Shown one piece after another: positions 1 to 8,577 of a DNA stretch of 64,000 nucleotides (its first letter is position 1; the number at the start of each line of letters is the position of its first letter). Under the pieces are notes generated by a model. That model made no database searches. It saw only the letters and a list, made by a program, of their open reading frames with translations, and was not told the DNA's origin. The translations under genes were made by a program, and so were the position numbers. This stretch comes from an uncultured Actinomycetes bacterium (GTDB lineage: Bacteria > Actinomycetota > Acidimicrobiia > Acidimicrobiales > RAAP-2): contig CAIORQ010000105.1 in assembly GCA_903860745.1 (NCBI GenBank), positions 1 through 64,000 of the forward strand. Direction: 5' to 3'.

Positions 1-228
1 CGGCCTTCTTGGCGGGAGCCTTCTTGGCTACGGCCTTCTTGGCGGGAGCCTTCTTGGCTACGGCCTTCTTGGCGGGAGCCTTCTTGGCTACGGCCTTCTT
101 GGCGGGAGCCTTCTTAGCAACGGCCTTCTTCGCCGGCGCCTTCTTAGCAACGGCCTTCTTGGCCGGGGCCTTCTTGGCGACTGCCTTCTTCGCAGGAGCC
201 TTCTTGGCTACGGCCTTCTTCGCGGCTG
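1..228. repeat. Tandem ~30-bp (2x15-bp) coding repeat encoding [10 protein letters not shown] pentapeptides
   Basis: GGCCTTCTTGGCGGGAGCCTTCTTGGCTAC unit repeated with increasing divergence from left to right. Confidence 0.9.
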
Positions 229-235
229 GTGCCAC
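1..235 (-). CDS. Lys/Ala-rich repeat protein (histone H1/HU-tail-like N-terminus), truncated by window edge
   Basis: Reverse strand reads [29 protein letters not shown]...; GTG start at 235-233 preceded by AAGGAGG and an in-frame TGA about 10 codons upstream; open to the window edge. Confidence 0.75.
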   Translation of the reverse strand, partial: MAPAAKKAVAKKAPAKKAVAKKAPAKKAVAKKAPAKKAVAKKAPAKKAVAKKAPAKKAVAKKAPAKKAVAKKAPAKKA

Positions 236-402
236 TTTCCCTCCTTGGGTTTCAACGTTGAATCAAATTGGGACCTCGTGGCCACCACCTTGGTGGCCGC
301 GTTGTCGGTACCGCCTTGATCGACGTGTACTCGACCATGTGTCATCCAGCTTCTCAGCTGTACAACGACTGCTCGCAGTGCACGGCCATTTGCGAAGGGC
401 AC

Positions 403-432
403 CACGCATTCATTTTCAAAATGACCTGCGTG
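403..432. promoter_or_regulatory. 30-bp imperfect palindrome in divergent intergenic region
   Basis: CACGCA-T-TCATTTT-C-AAAATGA-CC-TGCGTG; outer 6-bp arms and inner 7-bp arms are perfectly complementary. Confidence 0.6.
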
Positions 433-515
433 TTCGTGTCCCCTCCGCAAAGGACACTTAAAGTCCACTCTCTTTAACACCTCATGTCAAGCATCCTCGA
501 CACATTTTCCAACCG

Positions 516-1823
516 TTGGTGTTCGTGACACTCGATCGTGGTCTCTATCTCGGACGTGCGCAACAACACGACGTATCGAGTGGTGCGCAACGTTCGACCC
601 TGGTGCTCGGTCCGAGTCGCAGTGGCAAGACGACGTCACTCATCATTCCGAACCTCTTGATGACCACGCGCTCCTCCATCACCACGTCGACGAAGGACGA
701 CGTCGTTCGCGCGATGAGTGGTGCGCGTCGCGACGGTTCGACCCTTCTCTTCGATCCCTCGGGCACGGTCGACACGCCCCCCGGCGTGCGACGCGTGGGC
801 TACTCGCCCCTGCGCCAAGCGTCGACCTGGGACGGTGCCGTGTTGGCCACCCGGAGCCTCGTGGACGTGGCCCGTCGTCAGCATCTCGACGCGGGCGAGT
901 CGCACTGGAACGAGCGCGCGGGCGCACTCGTCGCACCACTCCTGCACGGGGCCGCCCTCGGTGGCGAGACGCTGGGTCGCGTCGCCGGACGGGTCGACGC
1001 CCGCGACGCCACCGACCTTCTGAACACCCTCGCCATCAGGTACGGAGAGGCACACCCCTCCGTGGCGCTCCTGCGTGGCGTGCTGGCCACCGAGGAACGC
1101 GAGCGTTCCAGCATCTGGTCGACGGCCTCGGGTCTCTTCGCCGGGGTGCGCACCGACGCCGCGCGAGCGGCGGCCCGCGAGGCACCCCTCGACCTCGACG
1201 AGTTCCTCTCGGGCCCCCACCAGTTGCACGTCGTCTCTCCGTCGCGCTACCAGGCCGTCACCGTGCCGATGGTGGTCGGCATGATCGACGAAGTGGTGCA
1301 CGCGACCTACGACCGTCACCACGACGGGGCGCGGCTCCTCCTCGCCCTCGACGAACTCGCCAACGTCGCACCGCTGCCTCGCCTCGCGAGCATCGTGTCC
1401 GAAGGTGGCGGTCAAGGTGTGCTCACGCTCGCCTGCTTGCAGGACCTCAGCCAGGCGCGTAGTCGATGGGGACATCACGCCGACGGTTTCCTCTCGCTCT
1501 TCCCCACCACCGTCGTGCTGCCCGGCATCGCCGACCGCGCGACCCTCGAGATGATCCACCAGCTCGCCGGGCGCACGATGGTCCCCGCGCACCAGGTCCA
1601 GCACTCACGACGTGGACGCGCGCAGGGGTACTCCCAGTCGTGGATCGAGCGCGACGTGATGTCGGTCGGCGACGTCGCACAGGGACGAGACGGTTACGCC
1701 CTCGGTCTCACCGATCACAAGGAGTTGCGGTGGATCGAACTCACCCCGTCGTACGCCGACGAACGCTTCCGTCCTCATCTCGAGTGCGTCCAACCCTCGC
1801 GCGCACGCTCGCGCGAGCGCTGA
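516..1823 (+). CDS. VirD4/TraG-family type IV coupling-protein-like ATPase lacking an obvious N-terminal TM segment
   Basis: Walker A GPSRSGKT followed by SLIIPNLL; Walker B-like LLLALDELANVAPLP; TraG/TraD C-terminal motifs (GGGQGVLTLACLQDLSQARSRWG). Start TTG/GTG ambiguous. Confidence 0.8.
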   Translation: MVFVTLDRGLYLGRAQQHDVSSGAQRSTLVLGPSRSGKTTSLIIPNLLMTTRSSITTSTKDDVVRAMSGARRDGSTLLFDPSGTVDTPPGVRRVGYSPLRQASTWDGAVLATRSLVDVARRQHLDAGESHWNERAGALVAPLLHGAALGGETLGRVAGRVDARDATDLLNTLAIRYGEAHPSVALLRGVLATEERERSSIWSTASGLFAGVRTDAARAAAREAPLDLDEFLSGPHQLHVVSPSRYQAVTVPMVVGMIDEVVHATYDRHHDGARLLLALDELANVAPLPRLASIVSEGGGQGVLTLACLQDLSQARSRWGHHADGFLSLFPTTVVLPGIADRATLEMIHQLAGRTMVPAHQVQHSRRGRAQGYSQSWIERDVMSVGDVAQGRDGYALGLTDHKELRWIELTPSYADERFRPHLECVQPSRARSRER

Positions 1824-2851
1824 AGCCAGAGCTCGAGCTCGCCCGGCGCCAGCGGACGGGCGCCGAGCTCGCGCGTCAGGGAGTACATGCGCGCCTCGCG
1901 CACGCTCACGGTCCCCTCACGCACACCGCGCGACTCGCGCACTCCGGGGTAGAGGAGGTCGACCGCCGCGGTCACCTCACGCGCCTCGCGACCGAAGGGA
2001 GCCGCGTTGGCCCAGGCCTCGACCAGGTGTCGTCGCGCCACTGCGTCACGCCCCTCGAGGGACGACGCGAAGGCGTGCTCGTCGAGGCGCTCGGGCGCCC
2101 GCGTCGCCACGGGGACCACGCCGTGGGACTCGAAACGAGCGAGGTCGTCTTCCCAGGCACCACGGGCGTCCTCGCGCGACCAGTGGCGCTTCTGCCCGCG
2201 TTCGCCGTGGTGTCCGCCCCACAGGACCCGGTAGCCCTCGTCGAGGCCCGCCACGTGCTCGACACCCTCGAAGGAGCGCCACGGCCGATACGGCGTGGTG
2301 CGCGCCACTCGGGCGCGCAGCGAACTGCGGTAGAGGGCGTCGGCCGCGAGCGCGTGCGCGAACAGCGCTCGCGAGTCGAGCACGTTGACGGAACCCTGTG
2401 GTCGGGCGCCGACGAGCACGTGGTCGTGCAGGTGCGGCTCGCCGTGGCGATTGACGCCGTGGGTGAACGCGGCCACGTGGGCCCAGCGCCCCGGGAGGTC
2501 GCGGTCGACTCCCCCGCGGCGCTCGCGCACGACGAGCGCCCGATCCTCCAGGTACTCCAGGGCGTCGCCGACGGCCCGGCGATGGGCGTCCACCACGGCC
2601 GGGGCGTGTCGCTCGTCCAACGCCAGGAGCACCGACAGGGGCCGCGGGGCCGCGACGATGAGGTCGTAGCCGACGACCGCGGAGCGCTCGGAGCTGGTGA
2701 GGAGACGTTGGACGTCCTCGACGCGCTCGAGGTCTCCCCCTCCCCGGAGCCAGCGCTGGGCCGGACCATCGCGCAGGTCCTCCAGCTCCCGGGCCGGGTC
2801 CTGAGTGAGATAGGTGACGTCGCGGCTGCGTCGCACTTTCAGCGTCAGCAT
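1775..2851 (-). CDS. MobF/TrwC-type relaxase domain protein (358 aa, no helicase domain)
   Basis: MLTLKV... N-terminus, GYDLIVAAPRPLSVLLALD, 3-His motif HGEPHLHDHVLVG; ends directly after the relaxase domain. The ORF track start (3619) is an overlong artefact; ATG at 2851. Confidence 0.8.
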   Translation of the reverse strand: MLTLKVRRSRDVTYLTQDPARELEDLRDGPAQRWLRGGGDLERVEDVQRLLTSSERSAVVGYDLIVAAPRPLSVLLALDERHAPAVVDAHRRAVGDALEYLEDRALVVRERRGGVDRDLPGRWAHVAAFTHGVNRHGEPHLHDHVLVGARPQGSVNVLDSRALFAHALAADALYRSSLRARVARTTPYRPWRSFEGVEHVAGLDEGYRVLWGGHHGERGQKRHWSREDARGAWEDDLARFESHGVVPVATRAPERLDEHAFASSLEGRDAVARRHLVEAWANAAPFGREAREVTAAVDLLYPGVRESRGVREGTVSVREARMYSLTRELGARPLAPGELELWLQRSRERAREGWTHSR

Positions 2852-2880
2852 GGGGCCTCCTCGCGGGGCCCAACGGTCGC

Positions 2881-4830
2881 CTAGAGCTGTTCGAGGATCC
2901 GATCGGCCACGGCCCGACCGGCGCGGGCGTACTCCAGGGTGGCCACCACCGCTCCGGGCCCCGCGCGCAGCATGAGGTGGTCGAGGAAGTTGGTGTCGGA
3001 CACGTGGAAGCGCACGGCGTGACGCCCATCGGCCAGGGCGACCCACTGGGCTCCGGGCAAGGGCTCGAAGAGGTAGCGCGTGCGCCCCTCGACGACGACC
3101 ACCACTTCCGCACCCTCCTCGGCCACCGCCGTCAGCCAGTTCGCGACGGGGTCGGATCCACGCTGGTCGGTGACGGCCGACTTGGCCAGGACCGCGCCGA
3201 TGCGGTCCACCCGGAAGGTGCGCCAGTCGTTTCGCGTCAGGCAGTAGGCCCGCACGTAGGCGTGGCCGTTGAGGACCTTGACCTGCGAGGGTTCGATGCA
3301 ACGTTCCTCGGGGGTCTCGGCGGTACCCGTGAAGTAGGTGATCTTGAGTTGTTCGTGCTGCGTGACGGCCTCGTAGACCGTGGCGAGCAGGGGCTCGTCC
3401 TGAGGACGCTCGAGACGCATGAAGTGGCTCGTCACCTCCTCGATCTTGTCGATGGCCGAGAAGATGGCCGGGTCGTCGAAGAGCCGCGACGCCTCGCGCA
3501 GGGCCACGTTGAGTTCGAAGAGGTCGCGCCACATGAAGGCCGAGGGTTCGTCGTCCTCGGACAGGAACTCGGCGCGGTAGGTCGAGTCGTCGGTGTCCTC
3601 CTGGTCCCAGTCGTCGCACTCCTTGATGACGCGCGCCGGGAAGGACATCGCTCCGTCGAAGGCGTCGAGCATCGGCTCCATGGTCACCAGGCGTCCCATG
3701 ATGGACCGCACCAGGTCCTCGCTCATCGAGAAACGCGTGGCCAGCTCCGAGACCCGCAGCCCGTCCTCGGCGTTGTAGACCGCGTGCAGCAGTTGCAGGG
3801 TCTGACCGAGCACGTCACCGGCCGAGGCGGCGGGGAACTTGATGTCCGCAACGTCGGGGGTCTTGCCTCGATTGACGCGCCCCAGCCACTCGCGCAGGTC
3901 CTTGACGAGGGCCTTGGGGCTCACCAGTCGCAGCCGCTCGCCGCCCTCGAGGACGAAGCGCAAGGCCGCGTGGGGGCTGTCGAAGGTCAGCCCCACCTCG
4001 ACCCGGTCGTCCTTCTTGGTCGCCGCGATGGATCCGACGTACTGGCGCAACAGGAGATCCGCGTAGTCGCGATTGGTCTGCACCACGACGTCGATGGGCT
4101 TGGGGCTCTTCTGGTACTCGGGGCGCCAGGCCGAGGCCAACTCCAAGACGGCGTCGTCCACGCTGAAGTCCTCCGCCGAGACCACCGGCATCGAGGTCAT
4201 CCGCGAGAAGCGATATCCCTTGATGAGCCCCCCCTCGGTCTCGCGGGCCACCAGATAGGACATGCCGCGCTCGTGGAGGATCTGCAGGGGCTCCACCTCA
4301 CGACTCTTGCGCACGGAGGACTGGTAGTCGAAGCTGAGACGGCGACGTAGCTTGATCGCGCGGATGGCGGGCGTGAGAAAAGCGGAGGACTCGAGCCCGC
4401 CGTCGCCCGCGGGTCCGTCGTTGAAGACGCTGAAGGCCCCCGACTTGCCGAAGCCGCAGAATCCCAGCGCGGTGGCGACCACCCGGTACTCGGCGGGCGT
4501 GAAGTGCAGCGGGGGGGCGTAGCCGCTGCTGGGGTCGATGCGGTACGCGGTGAGGCCGTCGGCGCGCTCGACGGTCTCGATCTGAAAACCGAGGTCGCGG
4601 ATGCGGGCCTTGTCGCGCTCGAACTTCTGGCGCACCGCGGTCTCGTTGCCCAGGTAGGCGGGCACCTTCTTGGGCGACTTGGACGTCGCCGGGTACTCGT
4701 CGATGCGCAGATCGCGCACGATCTCTTCCTGGGTCAGGGGACGGCCGTCGGTGAAGGCGCGCTGCAGGAGCAGCACGAGGGCGACGATGCGCTCGCGGCT
4801 CGGCTCGGCACTGGGGCGTGACGTACTCAT
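2881..4830 (-). CDS. Tandem WYL-domain transcriptional regulator (fused PafB-PafC-like)
   Basis: 649 aa with two HTH/WYL-like halves (SRERIVALVLLLQRAF...; VLGQTLQLLHAVYNAEDGLRVSELATRF...). Confidence 0.8.
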   Translation of the reverse strand: MSTSRPSAEPSRERIVALVLLLQRAFTDGRPLTQEEIVRDLRIDEYPATSKSPKKVPAYLGNETAVRQKFERDKARIRDLGFQIETVERADGLTAYRIDPSSGYAPPLHFTPAEYRVVATALGFCGFGKSGAFSVFNDGPAGDGGLESSAFLTPAIRAIKLRRRLSFDYQSSVRKSREVEPLQILHERGMSYLVARETEGGLIKGYRFSRMTSMPVVSAEDFSVDDAVLELASAWRPEYQKSPKPIDVVVQTNRDYADLLLRQYVGSIAATKKDDRVEVGLTFDSPHAALRFVLEGGERLRLVSPKALVKDLREWLGRVNRGKTPDVADIKFPAASAGDVLGQTLQLLHAVYNAEDGLRVSELATRFSMSEDLVRSIMGRLVTMEPMLDAFDGAMSFPARVIKECDDWDQEDTDDSTYRAEFLSEDDEPSAFMWRDLFELNVALREASRLFDDPAIFSAIDKIEEVTSHFMRLERPQDEPLLATVYEAVTQHEQLKITYFTGTAETPEERCIEPSQVKVLNGHAYVRAYCLTRNDWRTFRVDRIGAVLAKSAVTDQRGSDPVANWLTAVAEEGAEVVVVVEGRTRYLFEPLPGAQWVALADGRHAVRFHVSDTNFLDHLMLRAGPGAVVATLEYARAGRAVADRILEQL

Positions 4831-4873
4831 GACTCACCTCTCTCATCGAGAAGGGTAGTGGGTGGCGCCGCCC

Positions 4874-5380
4874 TCACGCGAGGTCGGAGGACTCGTCGTC
4901 GCCCGCCGCGCGTCGCCAGGGACCCGAACGTCCCCCCGACTTCTCCCAGAGCGCCACCTGCTCGATGGTCATGGTCCGGTCCATGGACTTGCACATGTCG
5001 TAGATGGTCAACGCGGCGGTCGTCACCGACACCAGCGCCTCCATCTCCACTCCCGTACGGTCCACGGTGTCGACGCCGGCCTCGACCTCGATGTAGTTGT
5101 CGGCCAGGGTGAAGTTCACGTAGACGTTGCCCACGAGCACCGGGTGGGCCATCGGCAACAAGGTGGCGGCGGCCTTGGCGGCCTGGATTCCCGCCACGCG
5201 CGCGGTGGCGAGCACGTCGCCCTTGGCGGTGGCGTTGGCGGCGATCGCGGCGGTGGTCTCGGGGGCCATCACGACCCGGCAGCGCGCCAGGGCGCGACGC
5301 TGCGTGACCTCGGTCGGCCCGCGGTCTCGCGGGAATGTCCCACCCAGCGGTGAGGGGCGTAACTGGTGGAATTCGTCCAC
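4874..5380 (-). CDS. moaC: Cyclic pyranopterin monophosphate synthase MoaC
   Basis: KGDVLATARVAGIQAAK, RTGVEMEALVSVTTAALTIYDMCKSMD, EKSGGRSG motifs. Confidence 0.92.
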   Translation of the reverse strand: MDEFHQLRPSPLGGTFPRDRGPTEVTQRRALARCRVVMAPETTAAIAANATAKGDVLATARVAGIQAAKAAATLLPMAHPVLVGNVYVNFTLADNYIEVEAGVDTVDRTGVEMEALVSVTTAALTIYDMCKSMDRTMTIEQVALWEKSGGRSGPWRRAAGDDESSDLA

Positions 5381-5459
5381 CTGGTCATGCTATCGACCAC
5401 GGACACGGGGCCCGGACCGGGGACTAAACTGACCGGGTCCGACCAAGCAGAGAAGACCG

Positions 5460-5741
5460 ATGCCCACCTACGAATACGAGTGCCAGAGTTGCCACCAGCG
5501 GGTGGAGGCCGTGCAGAAGTTCACCGACGCGCCCTTGAGCGTCTGCGAAAGCTGTGGCGGGGACCTGCGCAAGGTCTTCTCGGGCGTCGGCATCGTCTTC
5601 AAGGGTTCGGGTTTCTACAAGACCGACTCGCGCGGCAAGTCCTCCGCCGCCACTCCCCCGGCCGCGAACGCGCCGGCCTCCTCGACGCCGGCGCCGTCCA
5701 CGTCGACCGCGCCCGCGGCCACCTCGTCGTCGGGCGACTAA
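5460..5741 (+). CDS. FmdB-family zinc ribbon protein
   Basis: MPTYEYECQSCHQRVEAVQKFTDAPLSVCESCGGDLRKVFSGVGIVFKGSGFYKTD. Confidence 0.92.
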   Translation: MPTYEYECQSCHQRVEAVQKFTDAPLSVCESCGGDLRKVFSGVGIVFKGSGFYKTDSRGKSSAATPPAANAPASSTPAPSTSTAPAATSSSGD

Positions 5742-7093
5742 CTCCCCGACAGGGTCACGCCGTCGACGGCCAGCGTCTGGCCCGCCGCCAGACCGGGTAG
5801 CCACTCCAGGTCGCGACCGACGTAGACGACGTCGAGCAGCATGCGTTGCAGGGTCGAGGCGATGGTGACCTCGCGGATCGGTTCGGCCAGCACCCCGTCG
5901 CGGATCATCAGTCCGGTGATCCCCACCGAGAAGTCGCCCGAGATGGGATTGACGCCCGAGTGCACTCCCGTGATCGATTCCACGAACACGCCCTGACCCA
6001 CGTGACGCAAGATCTCGTCCTGGTCGTAGTCGCCCGGCACCAGCTGCAGGGCGCGGCACCCCGCGGTCGGCGAACCCGACACTCCACCACGCACCGCGTT
6101 GCCGGTCGAGGCGGTGCCCGCCCGACGGGCCGACACGGTGTCGTAGACGAACCGGTCGAGCCGTCCTCGGGTGATGAGCTCGTTGCGACGCGAGGCGAGC
6201 CCCTCGGCGTCGAAGGGGCTGGCGGCGAAGTGGCGAGGGTCGGTGGGGTCGTCGATGAGGGTCACCAACTCCGAGGCCACCGTCTCAGTGAGACGCCCGG
6301 CGAAGAACGACCGTCCCCGCACCACGGCGTCGCCGCTCAGGGCGCTGCCCATGATCGACCACAGGGTCGCCGCGGTGCGCGGATCGAAGACCGCCACGCC
6401 CTTGGCGCTGGGGGGCTTCACCGCTCCCAGCATGCGCGTCGCGCGTCGGATCGCGTCGGCGGCCGCGCTCTCGAGAGAGAGTTCGCCCGGCGCGCGCCCC
6501 ACGGAGAGTCCCCAGCCGGTCTGGTCCTCGTCACCGGCGCTCGCGATGGCCTCGACCGAGACGTAGGCCCCCGAACGCTCCAGCCCCGCGGCGATACCCG
6601 TCGTGGTGACGATGGCCGCCTCGGAGAGGTAGTCCGAGTAGTCGGCCCCCTTCACCTGGCGGATGCGCGGGTCGCCCCCACGGACCAGGCGCTCGAGCTC
6701 GATGGCCATGGCCACCTTCTCGTCCATCGAGGTGGCCGCGACACCCGGGTCCACCAGGTCCATGGCCACCGCCGCCACCCCGTCGGGCCGGGCGAAGGCC
6801 ACGAACTCGTCCTCGGTGGCGAAGCGCGCATTGTCGCGCGCGTTGGCCAGCGCCTCGGCCACGGCCCCCTCGTCGAGCGATCCGGCGTAGGCCGTGCCCA
6901 CGCGGGCCCCCTGGGGGCCGTCCACGAGGATGCGGATGCCGATCTCGGCGGAGCTCGAGCTCGAGAGGTCCTCGACCTCGCCCTGGTAGGCCCGCACCTC
7001 GTTCTCGACGCCGCGCGCGAGGAAGACCTCCATCTCCTCGGCACCGGTGGCCCGCTCGAGCAGCGCGCGCGCCAGATCCAGCAGTTCGCTCAC
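5738..7093 (-). CDS. pmbA: TldD/PmbA family metalloprotease subunit (PmbA)
   Basis: PmbA-like sequence; GTG start overlaps the tldD stop (GTGA). The ORF track start at 7618 is overlong. Confidence 0.88.
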   Translation of the reverse strand: MSELLDLARALLERATGAEEMEVFLARGVENEVRAYQGEVEDLSSSSSAEIGIRILVDGPQGARVGTAYAGSLDEGAVAEALANARDNARFATEDEFVAFARPDGVAAVAMDLVDPGVAATSMDEKVAMAIELERLVRGGDPRIRQVKGADYSDYLSEAAIVTTTGIAAGLERSGAYVSVEAIASAGDEDQTGWGLSVGRAPGELSLESAAADAIRRATRMLGAVKPPSAKGVAVFDPRTAATLWSIMGSALSGDAVVRGRSFFAGRLTETVASELVTLIDDPTDPRHFAASPFDAEGLASRRNELITRGRLDRFVYDTVSARRAGTASTGNAVRGGVSGSPTAGCRALQLVPGDYDQDEILRHVGQGVFVESITGVHSGVNPISGDFSVGITGLMIRDGVLAEPIREVTIASTLQRMLLDVVYVGRDLEWLPGLAAGQTLAVDGVTLSGS

Positions 7094-8487
7094 GACGACG
7101 TCCCTCCGATGGTGATCCCGCTCAGGCGCATGGTGGCCTGGCCACACCCCACGGCCACCTGCTGGCCGTCCTTGCCGCAGGTGCCCGGCGTGGTCGAGAA
7201 GTCCGTGGCCACGGCGTCGACCCGTTTCAAGACCTCGGGCCCGTTGCCGATCAGGTTGCAGTCGCGCAGCGGCGTGGTGATCCGGCCGTTCTCGATCAGG
7301 AAGGCCGCGGTGGCGCCGAAGACGAAGTCCCCGGTGGCGGTGTTGACCTGGCCCCCGCCGAGTTGGGCCACGTAGACCCCGCGCGGGATCTGGGCCACGA
7401 TCTCGTCGGCGTCGGCGTCGCCCGCCAGGAGATAGGTGTTGGTCATGCGCACCATGGGCAGGTACTGGTAGCTCTGACGACGCCCGTTGCCCGAGGAGGC
7501 CCGCCCCTCCTTGCGCGCGCGCAGGTAGTCCCACATGTAATCGGTCAGCACGCCGTTCTCGATGAGGACGTTGCGCGCGCCGGGGCGACCCTCGTCGTCG
7601 ACGGCGAGGTAGCCCCATTCGCCCGTCATGGTGCCGTCGTCGACCAAGGTCACCAGCTCGCTGGCCACGCGCTGACCCACCTTGCCCGCGTAGACCGAGG
7701 CCTGCTTCATGATGGCGTCGGCCTCGAGGCCGTGACCACAGGCCTCGTGGAAGAGGATGCCCCCCGAGCCTCCGGCCAGCACCACCGGCAGGTCGCCCGA
7801 GGGCGCGGGGCGCGCCGAGAGCTTGGTCAGCGCCTGGTCGGCGGCGCCGCGGGCGGCGTCCTCGATCGCGTCAGGGGTGAGGAACTCGAAGCCCCGGGTG
7901 GCCGCCAACGGGCGGTACCCCGTCTGCATCCCGCCGTCGCCCACCGCCACGCAGGACACCGCGAAACGCGTGCGCACCTGGTCGTCGGCGGCGAAGACGC
8001 CCTCGGAGTTGGCGACGACGAAGCGGCGGGTCGAGTCCGACATCCCCACCTGGACCTGGCTGATGGCGTCGGCCCGCGAGCGCGCGACCTCGTCGGCGCG
8101 CATCATCAGCTCGATCTTCGCCGACTTGGCCACGCTGGCGGGCGGCACCTCGGCGCGCGAGGGGTGCTCACGCAGGGTCTCGAGCGCGACCTCGGCGACG
8201 CCGCCGCCACCGCCACGCGCGACCGCCGCGGCCGCCCGGGCCGCGGCCAGCAGGCCGGACTCGCTGAGGTCGGCGGTGTGCGCGAAGCCCGTGGTCTCGC
8301 CGACCACCACGCGCACGCCCGCCCCGCGCGAGCGCGACGAGCTCAACTCCTGGATGCGCCGTTGGTCGAGCGAGGCCGACTGCGCGGCACGGTCCTCGAC
8401 GAAGACCTCGGCGAAATCGGCGCCGCGGCCCATTGATTCATTCAGCACCCGCGCCAGGACGTCGGGCGCCACGAGAGTCTCAGACAT
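7090..8487 (-). CDS. tldD: TldD metalloprotease
   Basis: HEACGHGLEADAI zinc-binding motif; TldD-like along its length. Confidence 0.93.
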   Translation of the reverse strand: MSETLVAPDVLARVLNESMGRGADFAEVFVEDRAAQSASLDQRRIQELSSSRSRGAGVRVVVGETTGFAHTADLSESGLLAAARAAAAVARGGGGGVAEVALETLREHPSRAEVPPASVAKSAKIELMMRADEVARSRADAISQVQVGMSDSTRRFVVANSEGVFAADDQVRTRFAVSCVAVGDGGMQTGYRPLAATRGFEFLTPDAIEDAARGAADQALTKLSARPAPSGDLPVVLAGGSGGILFHEACGHGLEADAIMKQASVYAGKVGQRVASELVTLVDDGTMTGEWGYLAVDDEGRPGARNVLIENGVLTDYMWDYLRARKEGRASSGNGRRQSYQYLPMVRMTNTYLLAGDADADEIVAQIPRGVYVAQLGGGQVNTATGDFVFGATAAFLIENGRITTPLRDCNLIGNGPEVLKRVDAVATDFSTTPGTCGKDGQQVAVGCGQATMRLSGITIGGTSS

Positions 8488-8577
8488 GCTCTAGAGACTA
8501 CCGGCGCCCATTGGGGTTACACTCCGCTACGGGCCCCTTCGACGTACCGAAGTGGCGCATTCGTGGAAGAGGGCGTC

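Noticed and set aside
1-228. Possible CRISPR-like array
   Set aside because: Contiguous 30-bp tandem units without unique spacers, in-frame coding; not CRISPR.
9-461. Plus-strand ORF of repeated [10 protein letters not shown] hydrophobic peptides
   Set aside because: Antisense of the Lys/Ala repeat gene; the minus strand has GTG start, Shine-Dalgarno and a sensible basic repeat.
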